Shown: in pieces, positions 10,660 to 21,929 of the stretch
Layout of the letters: each line of letters starts with the position of its first letter
Numbering within the stretch: the stretch's first letter is position 1
Assembly (NCBI GenBank): GCA_018292915.2
Contig: JACVVK020000164.1
Coordinates: forward strand, 82,501 to 146,500
From: Batillaria attramentaria
Lineage: Eukaryota > Mollusca > Gastropoda > Batillariidae
Reading direction: 5' to 3'
Length of the DNA: 64,000 bases
Notes under the pieces: generated by a model
Seen by the model: only the letters and a program-made list of their open reading frames with translations
Told to the model about the DNA's origin: nothing
Databases searched by the model: none
Translations under genes and position numbers: made by a program

Positions 10660-11605
10660 TCTACTTACTTTAACGAAGACATGCAATGTCCTGGTGCCGG
10701 AAGGGTTCAAATCACAACGGTTGATTCTGGTTTTGATTTCAGAGAAAGCTGTTTCCGTTACCAGAAATACTAGCATTGACTTTCTCTCTGATTTTCTGTA
10801 TTTTCTCCACACCCCAGAAGGCGATACAGGAATAAACACTTTTAATTTTGTTAGTTGAGAAAGCCCCCCACCCCCCCCCCCTCCCTTTATCCCCCTCGTC
10901 ACGGGCAATTCCGGTTTTGAATTCAAAGAAGGCTTTTTCTGATGTGAGAATTCGTATTTCACAAGCGGCGTCCGCCCATGCTGCCGCGTTTAGTTACTTC
11001 AGCGAGTACAATGTTCTGGCTAGGGAAGACCCTCTTAAGAGGAAGCCCCACCCAATCTCTATACCAAAATACAGACCTTTTCCAAACAGTTCAACAATTT
11101 ATTGATTTTTCGGGTCGCTTCGCCACTTAAATTACCTGCGTCCACGCGGGCGGGATGTTGCCACCACCACTCACAGTAAAGTTTGATATGCTCTTTCATC
11201 TTTCCTTTTCTTCTTCTTCTTCTTCTTAGTTTTCCCTCTCTCTTTTTTATGTCTTTACATCTCAGTCCAGTCAGTGTTTCCACGCCAATTTCTCCGCCAT
11301 GCTTTTTGTTAATCGGTTTAGATGAGCACGTATATCAGTTTTACTTGTTGTGCTCTTTTCAGCGTAATACTGTTTACTGCTTGACGGTGATCCGGCTTCC
11401 ATGAATAAAAATGTTTAAACCAACTTACGACCACGGGCCATTCTGGTTTTGAATTCACAGAAGGCTTTTACTGGAATCCCCCTCCGTCTGTCGTATTTAA
11501 TTTCTTCAGCAAGGACAATGTTTTGTTCGAGGCAACGCTTGAGATAAGATTCTGGTTCTGAAGTCAGATACGGCCTTTCCTGCTGCCAGAATACGCGTTT
11601 CCTGC
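10660..11605 (+). repeat. Degenerate tandem repeat region split by a LINE end
   Basis: ATTC(T/C)GGTTTTGA(A/T)TTCA..GAA(A/G)GC recurs near 10723, 10909, 11441 and 11550. TACTT(C/T)A(A/G)CGA(G/A) recurs near 10667, 10993 and 11502. Units are diverged and irregular in spacing. The LINE-like 3' UTR at 11106-11424 interrupts the array. Confidence 0.55.
11106..11424 (+). mobile_element. LINE-like 3' UTR family I, copy 2
   Basis: Collinear with 5700-6012, ending CATGAATAAAAATGTTTAAACC. It also carries an inserted TTC run near 11211-11228. It lies inside the degenerate array at 10660-11605, so it arrived after that array formed. Confidence 0.6.
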
Positions 11606-11861
11606 TATGTTCATTTGGCCGGCAATGAAAAAACAAAAGACATTTCGTGTGGTTCGAGTATCAGACAGCCGTATGCCTGCCCTCCATCAACGTCTTAACC
11701 ACGAAAGAGAAAGACGAGTGGCAAATGTAACTGGTGTCACAAAGTCTTTGTCAGGAAATTAGAATCAGATGGATGTTCACTCGTGTTCACACACGAAGCT
11801 TAACTTTCCAGGGTCACTTTGAACTACATTTTGGACAAGAATCGATGGAGTCTCCCTGTTG

Positions 11862-11865
11862 AGAG

Positions 11866-11901
<36 letters not shown>
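11862..11901. repeat. (GA)n microsatellite
   Basis: About 19 GA units. Confidence 0.95.
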
Positions 11902-11904
<3 letters not shown>

Positions 11905-11905
<1 letters not shown>

Positions 11906-12305
11906 GACTAAATCTAAAAAACAAAAAACAAAATAAATCCGAGTATGACTTTCCTTCAAATTGTGCATGTAAATACCGGGAAAAAAACCCCATCTCAGAC
12001 CAGTTGGAAGCAAGAACAAGGGTCGACAAACGCGGTATCCCCTCAGGTAAAAATTACACCCCTTTTTTTGAAATCTCCGAAATCCATGCAGTTTTAGCGA
12101 ACGTACGTATAAAGAATATCCTTACCACCTTTGGGCGAGGATTAGAAACATAATTCGAAAAAAAAAGTCCAGTTGACGTGATTAATATTTTATGATATAC
12201 CCCTCAGGAACTACATGTAATGCGGCTTTCGCTGAACGCCGCAAGTTCTTCAAGGAGGTTTTGACACAAAAGTACTTTTTGTATTAGAGTCACAGAAGTC
12301 TAGAA
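11905..12305. other. Unannotated interval
   Basis: No gene or repeat family recognised. Confidence 0.4.
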
Positions 12306-12442
<137 letters not shown>

Positions 12443-12775
12443 TACCAAGGAAGTCAAGAAAGTGGTTTAGAAATCTCTAGAACCTGCAGCAGTGACCTGG
12501 CTTTTGAACCAGGCACATTTAGATGATAAAAAAATGTTTCTGAATATGCATAGTCCGGGGCCGGGCTTGTGTTTTCTTGATCATACATGTTTCTCGCGAA
12601 TTCGAAAGCGCCGATTTCCTTTCTTTCGTTTTCTTGATGGCGTGCTCATCATGTCGGTCATTTTTGCTGGTTGCACCGCAGCGCAAAAGACGAAAGAGAA
12701 AAAAATGATACCGTGATGTGAAAGTTTCACTTTAAAAACAAAATATAATGCGCTCTTCGTTTACTTAAAGTGTCA

Positions 12776-13501
12776 ATATGTATGGCAGGCATACAACAGC
12801 GTGTGGACAACTTTTTTTTTTTTTTTTTTTTGCTTCCACAACTCTTTGCCAACTCCAGTGGTGTTCCTCCCAGGTCATGGGTGGAACCCACGGAGGACTC
12901 GGAAGCTGGGACAATTTTTTATTACGCATGATGATGGAGATGAGGATGATAGTAAGATGATGCTATGGAGGTCCATGTGGTTTGGGACTGCGGGACAGGG
13001 CCGCATTCCACGCTTCCTGTCATAAATATCCCGGCATTAACCAGGCCCGGGAACTACGGCACCTGCGGTGCCGGCCGTGTAATCATCCACATCATAAGAC
13101 GTGTCATACCAAGGGAAGCACCCCCAAAGTCGCACCCGTGAAGTGGGTGAATCTCGGCTGTGTGGCAACAGCCTCCCCATCGGGTCCATAGCACACCCGC
13201 TCTGGGTAGGAGCCGACCTAGGTAGGAAAAATCCCGCTTGACATGGCTGGGACTCGAACCCGGGTCTCCCGGTCCATGATCCGAAGTGCTAACCACTACA
13301 CTACGGGGGCCGGTGTGTGGACAACTTTTCATCGAACGCGCTGACTCTGTGTTTTCAGAATCAATCACTTTTGTTCTAGAGTTGTTCTAGAAGTGTACCA
13401 CGTACTGAGCAGACCACCTTATTTGGTTGTGGACTTTAGGGCCAGCTAGACGGCTATTTTTAGGAGCTTTGTCGTGTCCCAGTCTGGTCAGGAATGGACC
13501 G
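12776..13501 (+). repeat. Unknown dispersed repeat P, copy 1 (split by SINE-B)
   Basis: With the SINE-B removed, the flanks match 40626-41095: ATGGCAGGCATACAACA, AACTTTT, CAATCA, TTGTTCTA(G/A)AAGTGTACC, CTGAGCAGAC(C/G)AC, TTATTTGGTTG and CAGGAATGGAC. It abuts a SINE-C fragment at about 13503. The class is unknown. Confidence 0.75.
12816..13314 (-). mobile_element. SINE-B copy 2 with 15-bp target duplication
   Basis: Complete minus-strand copy beginning with poly-T (the A tail) and ending at the tRNA-like head. GTGTGGACAACTTTT flanks it at 12801-12815 and 13315-13329. This exact duplication proves retroposition and fixes both ends of the family. Confidence 0.95.
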
Positions 13502-13502
13502 T

Positions 13503-13744
13503 AGGGAAATGTTCAGCCCACAAAATTTGAAACTTTGAAAATTAATGCAATTCTAATTTCCGAAATTTAAATAGCTGAGCCGACCCTTCGCACCACGTGA
13601 TTGTAATGTGTTTCTGTGCAGTGTTTTAGAGAATGCGTGTGGTTCACGTGAGCGTGCGTGTTGGGTTCAGTTCGGGGCGCTTTGAGCCGATTCACGACAT
13701 TGGGTAAAGCGCCTATACAATACTCATTATTATTATTATTATTG
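13503..13744 (+). mobile_element. SINE-C 3' fragment with ATT tail
   Basis: Begins near GAAATGTTCAGCCCAC, then AATGCAATTCTAA, AGCTGAGC, CACCACGTGATTGTAATGTG and CACGTGAGCGTGCGTGTTGG. It ends GGGTAAAGCGCCTATACAAT, ACTC(ATT)n. The head and V-like core are absent. Confidence 0.87.
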
Positions 13745-13770
13745 TTATAAGTAGTGTCTTGCTTTAAGTA

Positions 13771-13946
13771 GGGGGAGCCGCGGTGGCCGAATGGTAGAGC
13801 GTTGGACTTCTAATGCTCGGGTCGTGAGTTCGTATCCCGGCTGGGGCCAAATATTTGTGCTGGCTTTTTCAGCGTTGCCCCGTCTTTGATATCACTCGTA
13901 TGTGGTTGAAAAGGACGTTAAACCCCCAAACACCCACCCACCCACC
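13771..13946 (+). mobile_element. SINE-A copy with 13-bp target duplication
   Basis: Full-length copy of subfamily 1 (GTTCGTATCCC). CTTGCTTTAAGTA flanks it at 13758-13770 and 13947-13959. Confidence 0.94.
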
Positions 13947-13959
13947 CTTGCTTTAAGTA

Positions 13960-15040
13960 AAATACGTAAAATAAGAAGTGAAGGCATCTTAACTGATTGT
14001 AGTGACGTCGTTTCCTTCTATGTCGTGACTAATTACGTGTATGAACAATGAAGATTTAGCGAAGTTTTGTTCGATTTTGTTTTCTGGAATCTGTTGCACT
14101 TGACACCGCATCTTTTAAGTCAGATGTTTGTATCATAATGTTAATGATTTAGTTTAATTAAAGCTTTGAAATTGAGTCTGTGTCTAGCCCGTAATCCGGG
14201 AATGTAGATTTTTTTCCCGTCTTAAATATTTGAACCATTTCCAAGGCTGAAAGCTAGATTAGTTTATCAGTGTTACAATCGGGAATCCACATCTCGTCGC
14301 GTGTGACAATTTATTAACACCTTACTTCGAACTCGATCTTGAAATACGATTTAAAGGTAGTTTGGAAAATACCACGAACTTTAAATAGAATCTTTTGTCA
14401 ACACGCAGATTGCTATCTTCCCCCGCTCTGAGTTTTGAAATTAACGAAGGGAGATTATCCTGACACTTCCAATCAGAGTGCTTTCCCCGAATTAGCGGCA
14501 GGAAGCGGGTATCGGTTTGGAAGATTAGTGTGTTAATTTAGACGCGAGACTGGCTAGGTCATCGAGACCTCTAAGCGGGGCGACATCTAGCGAATGGTTT
14601 TCTTCCTTTAACACTTCCCCAGCTGACAAGAACTGTTAGCGGGCACAGAACGGAGGAGCGTGAACTCTGGGTGACACCTCCCCCCCTTTCCCCCCCCCCT
14701 CCCTCTCTCTTTCTCTCTCTCTCTCTCTCTTATAGAAGACATTTTTTTCAGGCATTATTCGTAGATCCGTTCTTGTTAATTCTCCCTTCATTCCATTTTA
14801 GATCCTAGATTTAAAAAAGAGACCTTGGCCACATATTGAGAATTATGACGGGCTTTATTTGCGCCAGCAGGGAATTCATGTCTTTACGTGAATTCATGTT
14901 CTGATCCGCGCAGCCATAAAAACGGTGCATCCACGTGTGATACTTAATGACCAGTGCTAGGATAAAGATGAAAACTACATAAGACCTGACATTTACTTGT
15001 CGGATGTGCCTTATCTCTTGTCGTTTTCTGTGCCTGGTTT
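13960..15040. other. Unannotated interval
   Basis: About 1 kb with no recognised repeat or gene, apart from a C/CT-rich tract at 14678-14730. One of the longer single-copy-looking stretches in the window. Confidence 0.45.
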
Positions 15041-16284
15041 TTGGCTCACTTGTGTAACAAAGTGAGTCTATGTAATAACCCTCCGTCGTCTGTATGTGTG
15101 TCTGTCTGTCTGTGTGTCTGCCTGTGTGTCCGCAGTAAACCTTAACATTGGCATTTTCTCAGAAACTATGAGCAGCAGAGGCACCAAATTTGGCAGGCTG
15201 ATAGACTTTCAAAGCATATCATAGTGATTGGTGATTGGTGGTCACTAAAGCTGTCTGTTTGGAAATTTTACATTGGCATTTCTCAGAATCTAGAAAAGCC
15301 AGAGACATCAAACTTTGCAAGATGATAGACATTGAAAACACCTTTACTAACATACCTGTATTCAGTGACTTTGAATCAAGGTCAAGGCCATGCAAGCTGT
15401 TTTGTGAAAACCGTCCAAAACCTTAACATTGGCATTTTCTCAGAAACAAATGAACAGCAGAGGCACCAAACGTGGTAGGCTGATAGACAGCCATAAGACC
15501 TTGGAAAACATACTATAATGATTGACCTTGACCCAAGATCAAGGTCACTAAAGCTGTCTGTTTCTTCCAATACCTTAACATTGGCATTTTCTCAGAAACA
15601 ATAAAAAGCAGAAGCACTAAACCTGGCTTGCTGATAAACAGCAGCAAGACCTTTCAAGACATACCATTTCGAATGACCTTGACTGAAGGTCAAGGTCATC
15701 AAAGCTTTCTAATTGGAAATTTAAAATTGCCATTTTCTCAGAATGTAGTGGTACCAGAGGCATCAAACTTTGCATGGCATGATAGACATTGACAAAACCT
15801 GTACTGGCATAACCTATACTGGCATACTTGTATTCAATTTCCTTGAGTCAAGGTCAAGGCCATTCAAGATGTTTTGTGGAGACTTTAACGTTAGCATTGT
15901 CTTGGAAACAACAAACAGCAGAGGCACCAAACAAGGCACAATGACAGGCAGCAAAGAGACCTATGCTGACATACCCATTTGAGTGACCTTGACTCAAGGT
16001 CAAGGTCATTACAGCTGTCTGTTGTGAAATTTTACATTACCATTTGTACAAATCAAATTTGGCATAATGATAGTCACTGATAAGCTCTTCACTTACAGAT
16101 CTCATAGAAGCTGTTCTGGGAAAACTGTTATGTTGCCATGTGCCGTTTTCTTAGAAACTATGAACACAAGACACCTTACTTCATGATAGCTAGTGATAAG
16201 AGCTTTAGAAACATACTCTTTTGAATGACCTTGACCCATCTGACAAGTGAGCCAAGGAGGCTTTGCTCCTCTATTTTGTTGTCG

Positions 16285-16285
<1 letters not shown>
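15041..16285 (+). mobile_element. Helentron/'pearl'-like element with internal tandem repeats
   Basis: Inverted TTGGCTCACTTGT (15041-15053) and ACAAGTGAGCCAA (16243-16255) bound the element. The right side ends in a small hairpin GGAGGCTTTGCTCC. The left end is followed by CCGTCGTCTGT and TCTG/TGTC repeats, then about eight tandem monomers. This layout (terminal inverted motif, simple repeat, satellite core, 3' hairpin) is that of bivalve pearl elements, regarded as non-autonomous Helentrons. The assignment is by layout only. No Rep/helicase sequence is present, so it would need an autonomous partner. Confidence 0.65.
15139..16200 (+). repeat. Internal satellite of the Helentron-like element
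   Basis: About eight monomers of roughly 150 bp start near 15141, 15269, 15421, 15573, 15723, 15892, 16031 and 16126. Each has TTAACATTGGCATTTTCTCA, then GGCACCAAA or GACATCAAACTTTG, a TGATAGAC motif, and often TGACCTTGA...TCAAGGTCA. Units alternate between two subtypes. The last unit is short. Confidence 0.85.
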
Positions 16286-16316
<31 letters not shown>

Positions 16317-16575
16317 AGTGCGGATGCATTGTAAGTTTCAAAGTAAGTTCCCCTGCAAGTTTTACTTTGGCATCATCATCGTTATCGTCATCGTCGTCGA
16401 TCATCATCATCATCATCGTCGTCGATCGTTATCATCATCGTCGTCGTCGTCGTCATCGTTGTCAACGGTAGCAGCGAACATTATTATTTTAAGCCGTGCT
16501 CATTTTGACGTAGATACGTAGTTCACCACTACCACCGCCTTCATCATCATCATCATCATTATCATCATCATCTAT
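16277..16575. repeat. (CT)n plus (ATC/GTC)n microsatellites
   Basis: (CT)n at 16285-16313, ATC/GTC triplets at about 16371-16462, and ATC triplets at 16541-16572. Peptides predicted here are poly-Ser, poly-Asp or poly-His artefacts. Confidence 0.9.
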
Positions 16576-16589
16576 CTTCATCTTCTTCA

Positions 16590-16745
16590 CGGGGAGCCTG
16601 GGTGGCCGAATGTTAGAGCGTTGGATTTCTAATATTCGGGTCGTGAGTTCGTATCCCGGTTTGGGCCAAATATTTCTGTGGCTTTTTCATCGTTGCCCCG
16701 TATGTGGTGGAAAAGGACGTTAAACTCCCAAACACCCACCCACCC
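16590..16745 (+). mobile_element. SINE-A copy with internal deletion
   Basis: The head and tail are intact, but the body lacks the usual TCTTTGATATCACCC between TTGCCCCG and TATGTGG. TTC-rich DNA on both sides prevents a firm target duplication. Confidence 0.88.
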
Positions 16746-17100
16746 TTCTTCTTCATAATCATCATTCAGACTAGCACTACCATCCTTCAGCATGGAAATC
16801 CAGGTCAGAAAGACGTCCCGTTTTTTACGGCAGGCAAAAGCAGACAGGCGAGGTTGTGAGAAGGGTGTTACAAGAAGTGGAAAGAGGATGAGAAGCGTTA
16901 GGGTAGCGGATGGAGGAAAGACGAGGAGGGTTGGCGGGAAGGGGGAGCGGGGAGAGGGGGGAGGTAAGTAGAAGGCATTATCGATAATCTCGGAGGCGAA
17001 CAGCTGTGCTGGCAGGAGTCCCGATGGACTGCCAGAACATTCTTTATTTAACATCGGCGTGCGGTTCTACTTGCAGGGCGTGGAAAACGTAATGTTTGAT
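16746..17100. other. Unannotated interval
   Basis: No gene or repeat recognised. Purine-rich (GGGAGA) at 16870-16970. Confidence 0.4.
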
Positions 17101-18150
17101 CGGGGTGTTTAAAAAACATAGTGCCGTTTGTTGGCAGCGGAGAGCACTCTCTGGAACTGTCTCTGTGTAGGGGGAGTTGCGGGAGGGGGGGGGGGGAGGG
17201 GGGCTATAATCATCAAAATACGTTCAGACGGTTGCCTAAGTCCTTTTCTGCACTGGCTTACGTTTTGAGGTGACGTAATTATTTTCGTTGCGAAACAACG
17301 AGAAATTTATGAGGCAATTACGCGGAAAACTGTCTGGAAATGTCTCGTTGTAAAGGGTAAGGAGGGGAGGGGGGGGGGGGTTGACAAAAATTACCAGACT
17401 AAGGCCAAACAGTTGTTTGGGTTATGTTTTGAGGTGGTTTGTTCATTTTCATGGCCAAAGAGCGTGAAATTAATATGAAGGTATTACAATGTAAGGAAAA
17501 TACTGGCGTTTGCTGGCAAAGACCCGCTGGACTTGCAGCTTTACGGGGGAAAAGGAACAAACAGTAATTAGAGACTACTGTTAGAAAGTTTTGCTGGCTT
17601 GTGTTTTTGGTTGTACATTCATATTTATTGAAATCCATAAGCCTGTTAAGCGGGGAACCCGGGTGGCCCAATGGTACAGCGTTGGACTTCGAATGCTCGG
17701 GTCGTGAGTTCGTATCCCGGCTGGGGCCAAATAATTAATTATTTGTTGTGGCTTTTTCATCGTTGCCCCGTCTTTGATATATAAAAGGACGTTAATCACC
17801 CACCCTATAAGCCTAATAAGCAATTATAAAAAAAGTGTTGCCGTTTGTGGGCGGAAACTGTCTGGAAATGTCTTTTTATATGGGAAACGAAGACGCAGTA
17901 ATTAACAGACAAGGGCTAGAAAATTCCACTGGCATGTGTTTAAGGTTGTTTATTTATTTTCGTTGCAAACGAAACAGGAAATTTATAAGCCTATTAGGGA
18001 GTTCATATAAAAATGTACTGCGGTTTTGTTGGCACAGTGATCAACACAGACCATGGCCTAACAGTTGTTTTGGCTCGTGTTTTGAGGTGGTTTAATTATT
18101 TCCATTGCCAGACACAACGGGATGTTTATAGGCCATTTACAAATTCATTA
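17100..18150 (+). repeat. Satellite array 1, monomers of about 140-185 bp
   Basis: TTTTGAGGTGGTTTAATTAT-like blocks recur near 17267, 17425, 17606, 17944 and 18083, and GCCGTTTGT(T/G)GGC near 17121, 17500, 17837 and 18013. Monomers include AACTGTCTGGAAATGTCT and AATTTATAAGCC. A SINE-A copy (17651-17805) and two G runs interrupt them. Confidence 0.8.
17651..17805 (+). mobile_element. SINE-A copy inserted in satellite array 1
   Basis: Head intact except GCCCAATGG in the A box; the body has an AATTAATTATT insertion and lacks part of the CCCGTATGTGG block. An imperfect target duplication, (C)ATAAGCCTGTTAAG versus TATAAGCCTAATAAG, flanks it. It therefore postdates the array. Confidence 0.87.
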
Positions 18151-18349
18151 AAGTAATTCTGCCAGGCACCGGTCCAGATCCGGTGTCAAATCATTTACTT
18201 ACCTTGAGATATTCAGCCAGATAACGTTTATATTTACAACGCGGCTGTCTGCGTAAATAAAGTTAAACCAATAGGTGATTTTAATCAACGCCACAAACAC
18301 GAACCGTTGTACATCATTCTTAGAGAACCACCTGTCGACCACTGAGAAC

Positions 18350-19225
18350 TAGCAAACCGTGGCATATGGACACAACCGTTAACAATAGGACCACAAACGT
18401 CAACTAAAAAACTGGGTGGTCTTAAACCAACTCAGCCTTTTACTTCAGTTTTACACCAGGGATCTTAGCCCAGTGCCAAAGGAAGCATATGAAAAAGGGA
18501 GTTAAACTGTACATTGTCCCTTGGCAAATACACGCCATCGTTAACATGTGCGCCACAAACATCAAATAAAAATGGGTGGTCTGAATTTGAACCAGCTCAG
18601 CCTATTGCTTCAGTTTTATACTAGGCATCTTACCCCAGTGCCCGGGGAATTTGAACAGAAAAGGGAGTTAAAATGTGCATTGTCCCTTGGCATATGCACA
18701 AAACCGTTAACAATAGATCCCAGAAAATCAACGTAAAAGCTGGGTGGTCTGAATTTCAACCAGCTCTTTTAAGTCAGTTTTATACCAGACATATGAACAA
18801 GACCCCTCCCTCCCCCCCCCCCCAACACACACGCACCCCGCAGAAAAGGGACTTGTCCCCCAGCGCATACTACACACAACCGTTAACAACAGCACTGTAA
18901 ACAACTCAAAATCTTGGTGATCTGAATTTGATTCGAACCAACTCTTTTACGCCAGTTTTATACTGGACATCTGAACCCAATTCCAGATGAACTAACACCC
19001 CCCCCCCCCCCCCCCACACACACACACAAGAAAAATGTCTTAAAATATCCATTGTCCCTTGGCGCATACCACACTCACTGAATCCTCGACAACAGGACCA
19101 CAAGCATCAACCTAAAAACTGGGTGGTCTGAATTTGATTTGAACCAACCCAGTCTTCTACCTCGGTTTCTTAACCCAGCGCCAGAAGAACTAAGAAGAAA
19201 ACAGGGGGTTAAACTGCCCTGAAGC
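18350..19225 (+). repeat. Satellite array 2, monomers of about 165-205 bp
   Basis: Five monomers are marked by GGGTGGTCTGAATTTGAACC or close variants near 18412, 18573, 18741, 18914 and 19120. Each also has CGTTAACAA, CACAAAC.TCAA, CAGTTTTATAC and CATTGTCCCTTGGC. Later units carry C runs and CA repeats that lengthen them. Sequence is unrelated to array 1. Confidence 0.85.
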
Positions 19226-19229
19226 ATCC

Positions 19230-20740
19230 TGCCCAACCAGCAACAGATCTGGAAGAACTTGTACCGACGGTAGAACACGGCTGTTGGAATAACCGCCCGC
19301 CACCCACCGATTTACCATGCCGTTCCTGTCTTTCCAGCGAGCATCAGGTGCCATGGGAGTTTATCAAAAAAAGATTGTGCATCTACATGCAGATGCCCCT
19401 GGGGAATTATAAAAACAGGCGGTTTGGATGCAAGGTTTTTTGGGGTTTTTTTTCCCCCCTCTAAGCCACGTCAGACTCGAGCGCTCGAAAAGACGCGCTT
19501 TTCCCCCCAAAATCCTGTATCTAGATAAAAAGGTTTAGTCTTCTGTCTGGCCGCAAAAACACGAAAAGCCTGGTTTGGCATGTAACGATCGCAGTCATGC
19601 AACAGCGAAGGAAGTCCCAGGATTAGCTGGAGATTAGCTTATTCCAGCCAGCGATGTCTAGAGGGAAAGACGTTACGCGTCTGACTGACCGTGAAGGTAT
19701 GCTACGTCATTTCAGTCGTCATCTTCTTCTGTGCATACGTAACGCGCAAGTCCTTTGTCTTTGATGCCTGATGAAGTAGTTTTAACATTCTCATTTTCCG
19801 TTTGCTGTGCAGAGTGTGTTGCCGCACTCCCGCATCGTGAAATACGTTTGCAGTGGTGCGATAGTGGCGTAAAAGTTGTGCTTTTGGTGATGTATGGTCA
19901 CATCCACCACGCGAAAAAAAAAAAAATCTCAATTCATATTTTGATGTCTTAATTTACTGTCTGATTGTGACAATTCTACCGAAGCGTACTTGTCAGTGAT
20001 GTGCCTCTATACTAAATATATCTTATGTCTCTCGGGGATATTACAGAATGAAATTATTATGATCTCAAAATGGACCCAAAAAGTTACGTGTGTACCAAAC
20101 TTTCAGTCTGACGTCTTCTGCACTACACGTGTTTTAAATAGAAGTAAATAGAAGGAAAAACTGAATGGTTACTTGTGAAGCTGATTTGTAAGAACTCTAT
20201 TTTCCAAGTTCTCAAGATAGTAACGGGTTGATTTCTTTACCTGCAACTACTGATGACACAACTCTCCGTACTGGTAAATGGGTCAAAAGAAAATGTGACT
20301 GAACTTTGAACAAAAGTAACAGCGTAATTTGCCAAAATTTCATTTCCTCTCAAAGTTCTCAGATAAGTAATTTCTGTGATTTTCCCCTCCAATACTACGG
20401 AAGCACACTCTTTTCCCGTACAGATAAAAGATCGACCAGTTAACCTCTACCTATTAGCTACAACACTGCCCTGTCATCGTTCAAATTAGCCCTAGAAAAA
20501 AATCTTGCATGGACAGCTTCCTTGATTAAGGTACATCCGGACCAGACAACATCAGGTTCTGAATGGTGCAATTTAGACTAACCTAGTTCTCTTGGATTTG
20601 AACCAGGTGAAAGAGAGGTCTCCAGGTAATTTCTCGACGCCTGTGGATTGGCGTACTCCAATATACGTGGCCTTCCGCGCATTTCCGGGTCAGTTGAAGT
20701 GTTCAGAGCTGATTTCCCGATTTTCCTGGTGCGTGTAATG
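19230..20740. other. Unannotated interval
   Basis: No gene, SINE or LINE is recognised in about 1.5 kb. A short A run is near 19913. Confidence 0.4.
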
Positions 20741-20744
20741 TCCT

Positions 20745-20900
20745 GCGGTGACATACTTGATTTCAACCAATGCATTTGCTGTTCTGGGTTGACATGACTT
20801 CTCTGATGCGTTTGATGTTCTGAGCCACCTTGATGTCTATGATCACGATGCGTTTGATGTTCTTTGCGTGACATACCTGATTTATGTGATGCATTTCACG
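20745..20900 (+). repeat. Short degenerate minisatellite
   Basis: GATGCGTTTGATGTTCT recurs at about 20814 and 20848, with diverged copies near 20769 and 20887 (ATGCATTTGCTGTTCT, GATGCATTTC). The unit is about 40 bp. Confidence 0.5.
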
Positions 20901-21387
20901 GTGCGGGCGTGTTTCCTTAACTACGGTCTGATAGCCGGAGCCAGCCTATTTCTCCATGAGCAGAGTGTGGTGTACTTCAAGGTGTTTTTTCGGTTCACAT
21001 CGTGGCCTACTTTTCAACAGCTGCTATTCCACCTAACAGGTTTCAGGTCAGTGGAAGTAGTTTGACGTAAAAATCCAGATCCGAGTTGTTTGCCGAAGAC
21101 ACTAATGAAGTGATTCCATAGCTACAGCTGCTGATCTAGCGTGATGACTACACACAGCAGTCATTCGTTCTTTCTGGGAATGCCCCTATGTTGCTGTTGG
21201 TAAGTTGTTTTTTTTTTGTCTGGATACTTTGTATGAACGGTTTTGATCTGTGTTTCTGTAGGTGTGAAATACGCTCAGAATGGATGATGACAGCTCTCTC
21301 TCTCTCTCTGAACAGTCCTGTGTCTAATGTGTTGTTTATAATTATCTTTTGCTTCCTCCACAACCATCTGGTCACGTGTTCACCGAA

Positions 21388-21450
21388 GCTTGTAGGGGCC
21401 GCCGGCCTATCAATAAAGTGTCTTGAGTCCTCTCTCTCTCTCTCTCTTGT
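21388..21450 (+). mobile_element. LINE-like 3' end of family L running into (CT)n
   Basis: GGCCTATCAATAAAGTGTCT resembles the ends at 56272-56342 and 58582-58657 (AAGGCCTATCA(G/A)T(A/G)AACAAT). A (CT)n run follows directly. Confidence 0.4.
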
Positions 21451-21466
21451 GTATGGGTGATCGGGT

Positions 21467-21469
21467 ACG

Positions 21470-21511
<42 letters not shown>
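21467..21511. repeat. (GT)n microsatellite
   Basis: About 20 GT units. Confidence 0.95.
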
Positions 21512-21512
<1 letters not shown>

Positions 21513-21549
21513 GTCCTTAGTATTTTTTTTAACAGTAGTATTAGCTCAT

Positions 21550-21637
21550 GTAGTGTAGCAACGGTAGGTTTTAAAATTGGTATGAATATGCCTGTAGCTT
21601 CTACCGTTGTAAAATAAAGGTTCTTGTTCTTGTTCTC
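21550..21637 (+). mobile_element. Retroposon 3' end of family G, copy 1
   Basis: Reads GTAGTGTAGCAACGGTAGG, then ATGCCTGTAGCTTCTACCGTTG and TAAAATAAAGG, and runs into TTCTTG/CT repeats. CAACGGTA and TACCGTTG form a hairpin just before an AATAAA signal. Other copies are at 25139-25208, 60577-60662 and 35762-35835 (minus). Confidence 0.7.
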
Positions 21638-21645
21638 TCTCTCTC

Positions 21646-21764
21646 TCCGAATCTCGGCTGGGGCCAAATATCTGTGATGGTCTTTTTCTCGTTGCCCCGT
21701 CTTTGATATCACCCATACGGGGCGGAAAAGGGCGTTAAACTCCCAAACACACACACACCCTCTC
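21646..21764 (+). mobile_element. 5'-truncated SINE-A (subfamily 2)
   Basis: Begins inside the B-box stem (CCGAATCTCGGCTGGGGCC) and runs to a CACACACCC tail. It directly follows the family G tail and (CT)n. Confidence 0.87.
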
Positions 21765-21929
21765 TCTCTCTCTCCCCCCGCCCCTCCCCTCCCCCCTCCG
21801 TCTCTGTGATATTTCATATCTTCTGTATTCCCGTCTCTCTGATATTTCATATCTTCTGTATTTACTACAAGTTCATTTTACGAGCACCGCATCTACGAAA
21901 AGCACCTGCGAAGCATAACTTAAACTATT

